A stretch of DNA of 64,000 bases. It comes from Yamagishiella unicocca (Eukaryota > Chlorophyta > Chlorophyceae > Chlamydomonadales > Volvocaceae). Position 1 is the first letter of the stretch; each line of letters begins with the position of its first letter. The stretch spans positions 310,001 through 374,000 of the forward strand of contig BDSL01000046.1 in NCBI GenBank assembly GCA_003116995.1, written 5' to 3'. The notes under the pieces are model-generated. The model was given only the letters and a program-made list of their open reading frames with translations. It was not told the DNA's origin and searched no databases. A program made the position numbers and the translations under genes. This document shows positions 1 through 10,753 of the stretch, piece by piece.

Positions 1-3000
1 GCTTGCGCCCAACCCTACTGCAAATTGCGGTATCCTTACTGCATGCCGATGCTCGCTTCATCTGCAAGTCCGGTCTCGCCTGGCCGCGAAACGCACCCCA
101 TCGCACGTCCCCTCGTTGACCATCCCTCCCGACGCAATGCTACCTACGCGATACGACAGCACACCTCATCCGCATGTCAGGACACGCACCGCCGCACAGC
201 ACCTCCCCAAACACATGCGTGCACCCACCCGAAAGCTGATTCGCTTCCAGTTGAACTTGACCCGGCAGCTGGCGGTGAGTTGTTGTTGATTGGTTGTTGG
301 TTGCTCTTAGCGTTGCGCCCAACCCAGTTGCGATCGCAGGGGCTCACCCAGGCACCTGGATGTTGTTGTGGCGCACATTCGTCTTCGTTTATGATACTGG
401 AAGCGCCCTGGGTCGACATGCCCTGGTGCTCGAAACGCACACCCCACCTCCGCCGCGTGTCAGCACTCCGCGCACCCCACCCCGCACCCCACCCCACACA
501 CCAGACCGCATCGAGCTCGTGAAGCGGCATGCAATTTTAACCTGCATGTGTTCCCCGGCCGTTCCCACGTCGTGCAGGCGCGGCGTCAGGGCCGGGCTCA
601 GGGAGCGCCCCAGGAGCCGGTGAGTTGTTGTTGACTGGTTGTTGGTTGCTCTGATCGTCATGCATGTGTGGGTGTGTGACTGTTAAAGCGTCGCACTACA
701 CGTTTTAGACCCAATGCATGCGATAAACCAGACCCTGTGAGCAGGATCGAATGGGCAGGGGGGGGAGGACCTGGATTAAAGGGAGCTGCCGCTCATGTAG
801 CTGCATTCGTCATTACCAGTCTCAACTAACCTGCATGCGTGCGCCCCCTGGCTGATGTGGTGCTCTGCGCTGTGGTTGCGCTCTGTGCAATGTTTGCGAT
901 TCATAAAGCGCCCCGCCCCGCATTTGCCTGTGGGCCCTAGCCCGGGCCGTTGCCTGCATGCTCCCTCTTCCTGTAACCGAACTCTCCCCGCGTCTGTGCC
1001 CTCTGCAGCCCACCTGGCGCCCTCCGTTGCTCCTCGAGGTGCGCGAGCAGGATTATGTGGTTCGGATATGCATTACGGACTGCGATCTGCCCTGCTTATC
1101 ATCAGTAATTATAAAAAATACGCAACACAGCGGAACCCATATGATTCACTAGGAACAGGCTCTCAAACAACCCACTTCGCGTTCTGCCTCCTGCCGTACT
1201 GCATTTCAGGGCCGCCAGTCAGGGATCTGCTGGAAGAGGCTTGGGAGCTGCGCCCACACAGCCAAGCGCCTGCTGACGACACTGGCGAGACGCAGCTCTG
1301 GGAGATGTGCGACAAGGATGGACGGAATGCTAAGCTGTACCTGGACCCGTCCGGAGTCGTGAAGGTTGTCAAAGACTGGGCGGTCGGCTGCTGTTCCGAC
1401 GCCAGCTACGATGAGGCCCGGGGACTTACACCCCTCGTCCTCTCTGGGCTCATCAAGGTGACTGGAACGAAGCTGCAGGGCGGGGGGCTTCACCCTGAGC
1501 GGTTGGTAAACGCCGTGCACAGAAGGTCACAGCGACAGAGCGGGGAGAGGGGACTCGCCCTTGTCGCGACCTCACGTTGCGGCCCCGGCCTAGTGCGTGT
1601 CCACAGTCCATGCAGTACGGCATGCTGCCAAGTCGTTACGTACGGTATCTCGCACCCTGCGTCCCTCGCGCGCTTGATGCTTGCAGACTGGTAAGTCGTA
1701 CTCCCAGCAGGACATGGTCCCTGCGGCAGTGTCTGCGGTGCTGCGGGAGCAGCCACCCGACTGCCCGCTCTCTGGCATGACAGTCCTGCGGCTACGAGGT
1801 GACGAGCTCTTCCGGCAGGCAAGTGCCGTCACGATATCACCACAAAAGCAGGACTAGCGAGGGTGTGGGAGCCACTGGTGTGCGGTGCGCGGCCCGGAAA
1901 CTAGCCGGCGTACGTATGTGTGTATGTTGCAGTGATCATCATTCCCCTTGCCACGTCATGTGTTAGGATGTCATGTGTGTGCAGGAAGGCGCCAGTATCC
2001 TTCTGTACAACTGGACCTGCCCGCCACCTACCCCGAGCAGCACATGGAGCTGTTGCGGAGCAGCCTGGCGAGAAGGTATTGCATTGAGCTAGGGCTGGAT
2101 TCGCGGCTGCTGGAGTGGAGCGAGACCTCGCCCGCGCTGCTGACGGTGGTGGTGCAGGGCTGGGTGGCCGCCAGCAAACCAAAGGATGTCGACAGGTTTG
2201 TGTCGAAGTTTCTCGTCACGAAGCTCGTTGTCGAGGTGAGATGAGCTGCAGTTGTCGTGATGGGCCCGTGGCTGCATGTGATCCGGCCGATAGCTCAAGC
2301 CAAGTGTCCGGCGAGACGCGGCAACGGGATTGGGGGAAGAAGGAGACGATCGGAGGGCTGGGTGATTGAGATTGCGCCCGCCCTCACCTTACTTGACCTC
2401 CCGCGCTGATCCGCCTGATGGCCGGTACTCATGTCGCCATGCGCCCCTACGCTCCCTACTCCCTCAACCCTGTCTTCCCGCAGTCGCTGAAGGAGTGGAA
2501 GCTCAGCCTGTCGGGCATGTCGCCGGGGTTGCGCCGCGCTGTGCTGGACCTCGCGTTCGCAGGAGTGGGGACGCAGATCGACTTCATGGAGCAGGGCCAA
2601 AAGCGCTTCCTGATGCCATATATGGACGTCACCGAAAAGGGGCTCTTTTACCTCAGAGACGACTACCAGCGGCAGATTCTGCGGGTGGGTGGGGTCCGTT
2701 ACGGGGTTTTGCTTGGGGGTCCGAGGGTAGGGGGTAACTGAGGGTATCGATATGAAGCCGCGTTTGCCGCGTTGGCGGGGTTGAAATTGAGTCGGTGTAT
2801 AAGTGACAAGTGGGCGGCACCACCGCGGACGCTACCCCGTCCATCACTTGTCATCGCATCATGGCAATGTCCACCTAATCCTTCACCCAAGCCAACTTCA
2901 GCAGCGCAGTCGATGGGTTCGGCCCTCCCCACTGGCATGGGCAGACTCTCTACCTCGAGTCAGCTCGCCAGGCACCTTATTCACGTCAAGTCGCCGATCC

Positions 3001-5049
3001 ATCACCGAGAGCGTCAGACCGGGATTCTAACCCGGACCTGCTCTCCCATTTAAGCTACCTGACTGTGCGCCTTCAGCACACAATCGATTGGGAGCTCTTG
3101 CGTCCGCCTGCCGCCTGGGCTCTGAAGTTCTTGCCCTGCCGCAGCAATGCACGTTGCATCAATCTCGAGAGTGGTGTCTTGAACATAATGGACAGGCCTG
3201 CATGCCCTGTTCATCTGTTTGGGTGTGGTTGGGATACAGACCATTCTGGCTTCTGGGCCCGCGCGGACGGCCCTGATGTTTGCTGCCTTGCAGATGATCA
3301 TCAACAAGGACGGCAGTCTGAGGGACAACTGGGGCAACTTGGAGTGCAGCGCGACGCTCATCCAGCTGGACTGGGGCTGGACGCTGCTTCGGCTGGGCGA
3401 GGTGGCGGACTACCTGTTCGGCGCTCGTGCGCAAGGCCGCTGGGTGGACACGCCGCAGCCCGCAGGCAGTGAAGGCCTGAGGAACATACTGGAGGTGCGC
3501 ACTCAGGGGTGGGCTTACCTCCCACGTGCCTGGTTGCCTCGCAGGTGGTGCAGCTGATGTGCCGTGACCTTGAGTCTTGAGACTTGGACTTGGCTAGCCG
3601 CTCACTGACGCGGGCCGTGCATTTGCCCCCACACAACTGTGCAGTCTCTGGCGGAAAAGGTGGCGAGCAAGCTGCCCAAGTGCGGCAGTGTGGCGAGCCG
3701 CTGGGAGGAGCAGGTCTGGTTCCAAGAGGTGCGTTGAGGGCCTCGCCGTCCTCCAAAGCAACGGTATCCGTACTGTTCCGCTGCACGTGTCAGCAGTACT
3801 GCTGGTGTCAGGCCACAGGCCCACTAGGCCAACTTGTTTCATTCTGTGCCGCAAACACCGCTGTGGCTCGGTGCGCAGGTCCTGCTGTCGGACTGGAACA
3901 GCGGCGACCGCGGCTGGTACGCCAAGAACAAGGGGTCGCTGCGGACCGACCTGGACATGCTCGTGTTCTTCCTAAGGTCAGCCGGTGCAAATACATCAGA
4001 GCCCGGACTGCCTTGGCGATGCCTAAGACGCTTTATCTACGTCTCCCTACCCTTGACCCTAACTGACATCCCCCTTGGCTGCTCCCGACAGGCTGAGCCG
4101 CAACGTGGTTGCTCACCAAAAGCCGTGGGAGGGGGAGGACGTGGTGAACGTGGACGTGGTGATGGCGCTGCCGCGCGTGCTGAACCAGCGCGTGCCCTTC
4201 CTTGCAAACATCGCTACCAAGGGGCTGCGCATGCTGTCACGCGACACCGTCGACAACGCCATAGCGGCGTGCGTGGAGCCACAACCTGGTAGCGGTGGCG
4301 GCAGGGGCATCAGCGGCAGCAGTAGTGCGCGCGATGTCACCGGCAGTGCCGACAGTTTCGGCGGTGGCGACGGCGGCGCCGAGCGCAGCAGCAGTCGCTT
4401 TGGCAGCAGCAAGCAGACAATGGCCACCGGCCCTTTGCCTGCTTGCACCCCGCCCATCCCGAGCGCCGCGCGGACCGCCAGCAGCCTCAGCCTGGCTGCA
4501 CTGCGCAGTCAGCCGCCGGCCTCGGATCCGGGTGCGCGCCCCGCGACGGCAGTGGGGTCCGCCTTCGGTGGCAGGACGTGCGGCTGGCTGCTGGCGGGCC
4601 CCGGCCCCATTGCAGCAGCTGGCGGCAGAGGCGCTGTTCTCGCGGCCGTGCCGTCGAGCTTTCTGTTCCCGCCGGGGCTGTGTGCGCGGCGGCGGCTCCT
4701 GACGGCAGGCGTGCTGGTGGCAGCTGCGGGTGCGTCGCCGCGCCTTGTGCACGGTCTGCCAAACGTCACGCGGCGTTCGCTGCCCTCTGAGGCTGAGGCG
4801 CAGGTGCGGCCGACGCTAAGCTATGGTGGCGTGGCAAAGCCATGGGCACAGTCCATCGTGTGGCGTCTGCCGCAGCAGTATCTGGAGCTGGAGGCGTTTA
4901 GGCAGCGCGTGGGGTCGCACGGTGGCCTGCGGCTGGTGCTGACGGCGGCGACGGCAGTGGTGGCGGCGGTGGCAGCACCCGTACCGACGCTGGCGACCAG
5001 CGCAGCGTCCCTTCTGGGGCTGCGGCCGTCAGCATGGTGGCAGCCGTAA
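1..5049 (+). pseudogene. NTPase-like family gene, copy A (internal deletion, 5' end outside window)
   Basis: The copy matches gene C from the middle of intron 1 onward. Exons visible by homology are 578-619, 1009-1038, 1210-1457, 1711-1818, a fused exon 1985-2235, then 2484-2684, 3294-3494, 3645-3728, 3879-3976 and 4092-5049. At about 2011 a deletion of 865 bp relative to C (C positions 23997-24861) joins the exon beginning EGASILLYN to the later exon, removing the Walker B strand and the sensor-1-like strand. The fused frame reaches a stop within about 35 codons. The 5' half is C-like, but the last exon and 3' flank are of the B/E type, so A is also a recombinant. It is probably dead. Confidence 0.8.
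3013..3063 (-). other. tRNA-like 51-nt element, copy A
   Basis: On the minus strand this reads as a tRNA without an anticodon arm. It has a 5-bp acceptor-like pairing (GTCAG with CTGAC), a D-arm/A-box-like stretch TAGCTTAAATGGGAGAGCA, and a T-arm CCGGGTTAGAATCCCGG resembling a B box. It lies in the intron between the two 201-nt exons. Confidence 0.5.
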
Positions 5050-5539
5050 GTGGTCGCCGCAACTGCATGCTGGTGTTTCAGTACGCAGTCATGGCATGTA
5101 AGCGCTATACCTGTGGCAGGCCAGGTGCTTGCCAGGAGCGGCGTGTACCCCACTTCACTCGCTGCTGCTACGATTACTCCCGTTTTTCGCGGTCTTCGTG
5201 CGCCACCGGCCACATGGCGTGGGGTTTCTGTGGTGCTCTGCGGCACACCGTGCCGCCACAGTGGCGCATGCGGTTTCCTCAGTGCTTGACAGAGGAGGAG
5301 GGCACGTCTGGATTTGAGTTTAGTGGGAGCAGTGGACACTGTTTGTTATGGCTTGTGTCGAATTGCAATGCGTGTAGGGGCCTCATCCACAAATAGCTGC
5401 TGTGGTGGGGTCGGGGCACTGTGTGACGATGCTGCGGCTGGGGCACTGTCAGGTTTGGTTGAGGCCGAGGTCCTGGTCACGCTGACTTTTGAGGGCAGCA
5501 GCTGGCCATGCTGACGTAGCGTACGTCATCACCAACTAA
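5050..5539 (+). other. 3' flank of type I family copies
   Basis: No coding region is supported here. The stretch after the copy A stop is shared almost base for base with 16403-16885 and 38578-39058. A strong donor-like sequence (gtaagt) overlaps the last codons before the stop, so an extra downstream exon cannot be ruled out. Confidence 0.5.
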
Positions 5540-6425
5540 AGAATTGGGGCTTTGTTTCCAACGTGCACTGTCGGCAAGCGCATAAATAAAGGGCGCGTAT
5601 GACCGGCTGATCTTAATATCTTCTTGAAACACTGCATTTGCCAAGGTATGAGGTTGGCTAACCAACCTGTTCCAGAAATTAAAAACCAGCTTTGCCCAGT
5701 ACCATTGAAGTGGTACCTGGGAAAATTCGGCATAAAGAAGACGCCGCGTGGGCGCTAAGGCACCTGCTACAATGCTAAGAAACTTCGTTTGCAAACAGAC
5801 CATAGGGTCATTGAGCGCTTTCTCAAAACTGCTATCATTGGGGTTATTCCTTTTTCTGCCTGTTGGCCATGGCCGCCGAGGCTCCCCAGAACGACTCCTG
5901 CCAAAACCATCAAACATTTCTAGTATAGCGTCTGGGCCCCAAACCTCTGCTCCGTACGACATTACGGACCTGACTTGCCCATCAAAACATTTAAGCATGA
6001 TGTCCGGTGCTGTAATATGTAGCGCATCTAATTTGCTTTTTAAAGCGAACATGGCTTTCCGGCCTGAATCACATAACTCCTCTCTGCAGGAGTCAAAGGC
6101 TGTGGTGGGCCCATATTGAATGCCTAAATAACGTACTCGCTCTTTAAGGGGTATTGCTACCCCATAAAGTCGTAAAACACTGGCCTCTGCAGTGAAAACT
6201 CTGCGTTGTGCCTCGTCACTCGCAAAAACTAACAGCTCTGATTTGTTCTGATTTACTTTGGCGCCAAAGGCGTCACAGAACTCCTCTAGCCGGGTCAGTG
6301 AGACTTGTATGCGTTCAATTGTATTGGCTAGCAGATTTAAATCTCGAGCAATTTGGCAAGCCATACAAGTTGGGCTTCAAGAACTCAACGAAAACATTTG
6401 CAGCACAACTACAAGAATAATGGTA
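5540..6425 (-). mobile_element. Non-LTR retrotransposon (LINE) fragment, end of RT and downstream region
   Basis: The minus-strand frame 6364-5477 encodes a stretch typical of L1-like reverse transcriptases just after the catalytic site. It shows NLLANTIERIQ, then FCDAFGAKVNQNKSELLVF, then VRYLGIQYGP, and SVMSYGAEVWG. The position expected to hold the YADD motif reads IARD, at the very 5' end of the surviving frame. The element is 5' truncated near 6420. The 3' part is shared with short remnants at 16886-16963 and 39059-39136, so the insertion predates the duplications. Confidence 0.75.
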
Positions 6426-6599
6426 TAATAAAGCGTATGTTGGCTGCTTGTCGGCAGTCGGACTTGTCGTACAGGAGTCGTCGGAGTCGCCGGAGGAGTG
6501 GGGACTCCGGTGGTGCCTAGGAAGCTGGGGGCCTGGGGTGGTCAGGCAAACAGAGATATTATAACAAAATATTAATGTAATCTTTTTTAATATTTTATT
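6426..6599. other. Junction between LINE fragment and minisatellite
   Basis: No gene is visible. The first part is unique sequence; 6475-6545 holds a degenerate unit of the following minisatellite, interrupted by an AT-rich stretch around 6550-6600. Confidence 0.5.
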
Positions 6600-7580
6600 A
6601 ACTATTTATCACGCCGGAGTCGAAGGAGTCACAGGAGTGGGGACTCCGGGGGGTGCCTAGGGAGCTGGGGGCACGCCGGAGTCGCCGGAGTCGCAGGAGT
6701 CGCCGGAGTGGGGACTCCGGGGGTGCCTTAGAAGCTGGGGGAACGCCGGAGTCGCAGGAGTCGCAGGAGTCGCAGGAGTGGGGACTCCGGGGGTGCCTTA
6801 GAAGCTGGGGGAACGCCGGAGTCACAGGAGTCGCAGGAGTCGCCGGAGTGGGGACTCCGGGGGTGCCTTAGAAGCTGGGGGAACGCCGGAGTCGCCGGAG
6901 TCGCCGGAGTCGCCGGAGTGGGGACTCCGGGGGTGCCTTAGAAGCTGGGGGAACGCCGGAGTCGCCGGAGTCGCCGGAGTCGCCGGAGTGGGGACTCCGG
7001 GGGTGCCTTAGAAGCTGGGGGAACGTCGGAGTCGCAGGCAGGAGTCGCAGGAGTCGCCGGAGTGGGGACTCCGGGGGATGGCTAGGAAGTTGGGGGAACG
7101 TCGGAGTCGCCGGAGTCGCGGGAGACGCCGGAGTGGGGACTCCTGCGGGTGGCTAGGAAGCTGGGGGAACGTCGGAGTCGCAGGAGTCGCCGGAGTGGGG
7201 ACTCCGGGGGTGCCTTAGAAGCTGCTGGGGGAACGCCGGAGTCGCCGGAGTCGCCGGAGTCGCCGGAGTGGGGACTCCGGGGGATGGCTAGGAAGCTGGG
7301 GGAACGCCGGAGTCGCCGGAGTCGCGGGAGACGCCGGAGTGGGGACTCCTGCGGGTGGCTAGGAAGCTGGGGGAACGTCGGATTCGCCGGAGTCGCAGGA
7401 GTCGCCGGAGTGGGGACTCCGGGGGTGCCTTAGAAGCTGGGGGAACGTCGGAGTCGCAGGAGTCGCAGGAGTCGCCGGAGTGGGGACTCCGGGGGTGCCT
7501 TAGAAGCTGGGGGAACGCCGGAGTCGCCGGAGTCGCAGGAGTCGCCGGAGTGGGAACTCCTGGGGGTGGCTAGGAAGCAC
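6600..7580. repeat. 70-bp minisatellite with 9-bp internal subrepeats
   Basis: About 13-14 tandem units contain GGGACTCCGGGGGTGCCTTA followed by GAAGCTGGGGGAACG. The conserved core recurs exactly every 70 bp at 6721, 6791, 6861, 6931 and 7001, then with length variants. Inside each unit the 9-mer GTCGCCGGA or GTCGCAGGA is itself repeated two to four times. Open frames here (RRSRRSRRSGDSGG type) are by-products of the repeat. Confidence 0.9.
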
Positions 7581-7725
7581 TGGAGCGGCTCTTCGGAGTC
7601 ACTCCTTGGAGCCACTGACAGGAGCAGGGAGCGGCTCTTCGGAGTCACTCCTTGGAGCCACTGACAGGAGCGGGGAGCGGCTCTTCGGAGTCACTCTATG
7701 GAGCCACTGACCGGAGCGGGGAGCG
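7581..7725. repeat. 46-bp tandem repeat, three units
   Basis: GGCTCTTCGGAGTCACTC recurs at 7587, 7633 and 7679, each followed by a variant of GGAGCCACTGACAGGAGC. It directly follows the 70-bp minisatellite. Confidence 0.85.
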
Positions 7726-8099
7726 GCTCTGCAGCTGTTGGGAGTGGAGACTCCGAGAACGGCTTTGGAGTCTCAAGATGCCTGTCTCCGCTCCAAAAAC
7801 TCTATGACTCCGCTCCAACAACCCTGTGTCTCCGGTGGAGTGACTCCAGACCTGACTCCAGTGTGACTCCAGCGTCCTCCCGGAGACAGACAGACTCCGG
7901 TGTCTATATGTGGACTTTTGTCAGCGCGTATTGTGACACTGGGCTCGACCTCGATTGGGGACTTTTCAACCTTTTGCATGGCTGTTCGTGGTGGTGCTGT
8001 GCTTTTACTGCGTTCCGCGCTCACGTCATTTTCAGTCGTGCATCTGCCCAGGTCCTTCTCTCACCCCGCGCGCCCGCATGCCATCCTGTCCTTTCCAGG

Positions 8100-8535
8100 T
8101 ATGCCGGTCAGTACCTGATCCCCGCCGCGCAACTTACGTGCGACCCGCGGGTCGGTCCGGGGATTGTTTCCAACGAGGACGAACTCACCTCGGCGGGCTC
8201 CCCACCCCCCGACGCCCATGCCTGCACGGCTGCTGCCCACCTCCTGCTCCGCGGACGTACCAGAACGTGTGACGTGGCTGCGGCAGCGGGGCTACTCCGC
8301 AGACGTAACACGCTTGCGGTGGCTGTCCGCACCGCCAACCTGGCTGCCGTGCAGTACCTGCTGGTAGAGGGGAGGGCGTGCACCTGGCAAGTGCAGCAGC
8401 CATTGGGACAGCGGAGCTGCTGTCCTGGCTGCATGACCGTGGCGCCACCTTGACTATTCGTTCATTCCTGCACGCCGTTAAGGGCGGCAGCGTGGAGGTG
8501 ATGGAGGGGCTGGTGGTGCACGCATGGCTGCAGGT
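8100..8535 (+). pseudogene. Ankyrin-repeat-like gene fragment with a frame break
   Basis: Two overlapping frames carry helix-turn-helix segments resembling ankyrin repeats of algal proteins. One frame reads NLAAVQYLLVEGRACTW near 8325-8390. The next reads AAAIGTAELLSWLHDRGATL and then FLHAVKGGSVEVMEGLVVHA near 8390-8525. The pieces would be continuous apart from a frame change near 8385. A possible acceptor lies before 8100 and a possible donor (caggtgggt) near 8532. No complete gene can be built, and the family call rests on the periodic pattern only. Confidence 0.4.
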
Positions 8536-9150
8536 GGGTGCGGTGGTGTGGTACGCCGGCTCGAAGTCGCGGCAGCCAATGCGTCCAAACCAACACGCAC
8601 ACCGCATCAAGCATCCACACACCTGGCCTGGGGACGCGCGCACTCTGGCTGCGGACCCCGCCACGACGCCAGCAGCGTCAAGATTAGCGTCGCCACAGCC
8701 ACAGGCTCCGAAGGCAGCGCCATGAATGAATCTGCTTGTTACCCGCCAGCGGAACCCCATGTACAGTCAAACGACAGAAGGCCTCTCTCCTTGCTTATGC
8801 CGTTTCTTCCAGCGCACTTTCCACAGCCTCGGGAAGGTGAGCCAGACACCCCTCCAGGAAGCAGCGTGCCCCCCGGGGACAACCCGGGGGCCTCCCGCAC
8901 GTACGCCTCATGCAGTGGCCACCGCCTCGAGCTGCATGGAGGTAGCCAGCCAAACACTGAGTCGGCTGAGAAGCACAGGCTTGTCCATCCCTGGCACGCG
9001 CTAACCCAGCCGGCGCAGTGGGAGGGCGGCGACCGTGTAGTGAACATCCGTTTACTTGGGCCCGATGTGTCTTCACACTACTTCATGGCGATCTAGTGAA
9101 ATGCCGCTTGGATGGATGGCATCTGACACTCGGGTTTTGGTCTCCTTTAG
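8536..9150. other. No recognisable gene
   Basis: The stretch has several open frames without recognisable domains and no repeat shared with the rest of the window that I could see. Confidence 0.4.
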
Positions 9151-9424
9151 TGTCAGGCGATGTGCCCGATGGTTCTATCTTTTGCTCTGGAACCCACTGT
9201 AACTGTTACTACTACGCGGGGGGGAACGGCGCAGTGTCTGCAGTGTATGTTTCCGGGGCATCCGCCTGTCCTGTCACTGCTTTGTGGATGTTCCGTCGCT
9301 GTTCCGAAACTAGTTATACGTTGCTTTTGGACGTTCCCCGCTTGTAGCAATCCACGTGCTACTACTATTTATACTGACAGCTGTTACGAATGTGGACCGC
9401 CTCCTCAAGAAGACTGGGCGGCCC
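9151..9424 (+). repeat. Dispersed repeat: TGTCAGGCGATGTGCCCGAT family and left part of a split 3'-tail repeat
   Basis: The core near 9153-9215 recurs around 28410-28490 (plus) and, inverted or degenerate, near 21630-21690, 28070-28215, 50790-50850 and 59640-59790. The end, CTCAAGAAGACTGGGCGGCCC at about 9404-9424, is the left part of a repeat found whole near 29275-29510 and inverted near 58555-58790. It continues here only after 10427. Confidence 0.6.
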
Positions 9425-10427
9425 AATTTGTTCAGGGACTCCTCCAGGTCTGATGCCAGGACTGTGGATAGGGTGAAGGCGCACGCAACATCATGGTCAG
9501 CAATAACCCTTAAGCAAAAGACAGCCACGTACACACTCGTACACACAACAAAGACAGGACGGTGAGCAGCTAAGCAAGCAGCAACAGTTTAACAATACGC
9601 AGGCTAAGCAATCCTGGCAGTGCATGTGCAGCGGGTCACCACATGTCAGTTAACAAGGCCATTAGCATACTCACACGAGTGCAGCTTTACGCACGTCAGG
9701 CCCAGCTGGACGGACAGGTAGATCCAGCACCGTGTCACGGGGCCCAGGGTAGACTGCTGGCTCTGGATAGCCATGATGACCTTCTCGAACGGCTCCAGCA
9801 GCTCGCCGACTAGCTCACACCAGGACCCAAAATGCTCCCCACGCAAGATCACAGCCACCTCGCGCCACGAGACTGACTCGAACAACTCCGGCTTCTGCAC
9901 CAGGACACTCTGGTACGCCACGAGCAGCTCCTTGACGGAGCGCACGCAGCGGGCCGTGGACGTGAACCTGGTCTTGTTCGACGTCGAAGGCGTTGCGTTG
10001 ATGCCAAGCCCCTGAGCGACTCCCGTTACAGCGGCCAGGATGGCGTGCGACGCCCGCGTTAACGTCACCACCTTCTGGCACTTGGCGACAAAAGAGGCGA
10101 ACTGCTGGTGCGACACAGGGCCTTCTTTCCGGCAGGTTCAGTGTCCATCTCCCATTGGCATCAGTGCAAGTTCCGCAAAAGGTTCTACCTAGGCTGACAT
10201 CAGTATATTATTACGAATCTGATCACTTGAGGGAGCTAACTATCACCATTTCCATTTCGCGCGCGCCATTTCGCAACGGGACAACGGCGCCGAAACCATC
10301 GCGTCCGTAATACGCCTCGATAACACGCCTGCCGCCGTATTGAGTTTCATCTGAGCGTGTTAGGCGTAATTAATACGGAGCGAAATCTAGCGTATTAATA
10401 CGGAACACGGTAACAACGCTGCGGCCC
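9425..10427 (-). mobile_element. hAT-like DNA transposon fragment inserted in a repeat
   Basis: The minus-strand frame 10116-9646 reads like the middle of an hAT transposase: NKTRFTSTARCVRSVKELL, then GELLEPFEKVIMAIQSQQS and TLGPVTRCWIYLS. The insert splits a repeat that is uninterrupted elsewhere in the window. It is flanked by GGCGGCCC (9417-9424) and TGCGGCCC (10420-10427), a 7-of-8 match fitting the 8-bp target duplication known for hAT elements. Clear terminal inverted repeats and the C-terminal dimerisation region are not visible, so it is a defective or truncated copy. Confidence 0.6.
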
Positions 10428-10753
10428 AGAATCACAGTGCTTGGCACATCTGCACTCGTACTAGACCACGCCGTGTTCAGCTCACTAAGATTCGGTTTCC
10501 CCATTCCTATGTTTTGCTAGCAGCTGTCGAAATACCAACCTGTCCCCGACGAGGTGGCGAGTGGATTATAGGGTTGCAGCAGCTCGACTTGCAGCTGCTC
10601 AGCTAGCTGCTAGCTATTGCTAGCAGCTAGTTATCTAAAGGGGTGAGACCCCTTGAGACACCATCCGAGACCCTTGCGGGACGGTTCGTTGCCAACAGTA
10701 TCATAGCAGAACATAGCACTCGTCTTTCCAAATAGCACAAAGCCCATCGCACC
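10428..10753 (+). other. Right part of the split repeat and upstream region of gene B
   Basis: 10428-10640 continues the repeat cut by the hAT insert. It ends in a hairpin in which AGCTGCTAGC pairs with GCTAGCAGCT around 10596-10628. The last 110 bases precede the gene B start codon. They should contain its promoter and 5' UTR, but no TATA box is evident. Confidence 0.5.

Noticed and set aside
3013..3063. A working tRNA gene at this element and its six copies
   Set aside because: There is no anticodon arm, the acceptor stem is only 5 bp, and the A and B boxes are too close for a normal tRNA.
6600..7580. Regularly spaced repeats that could suggest a CRISPR array
   Set aside because: Units are directly adjacent with no unique spacers, contain internal 9-bp subrepeats, and the setting is eukaryotic. 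It is a minisatellite.
6598..7648. Arginine/serine-rich open frames across the minisatellite
   Set aside because: They arise because the repeat unit lacks stops in several frames on both strands. Codon patterns simply follow the repeat.
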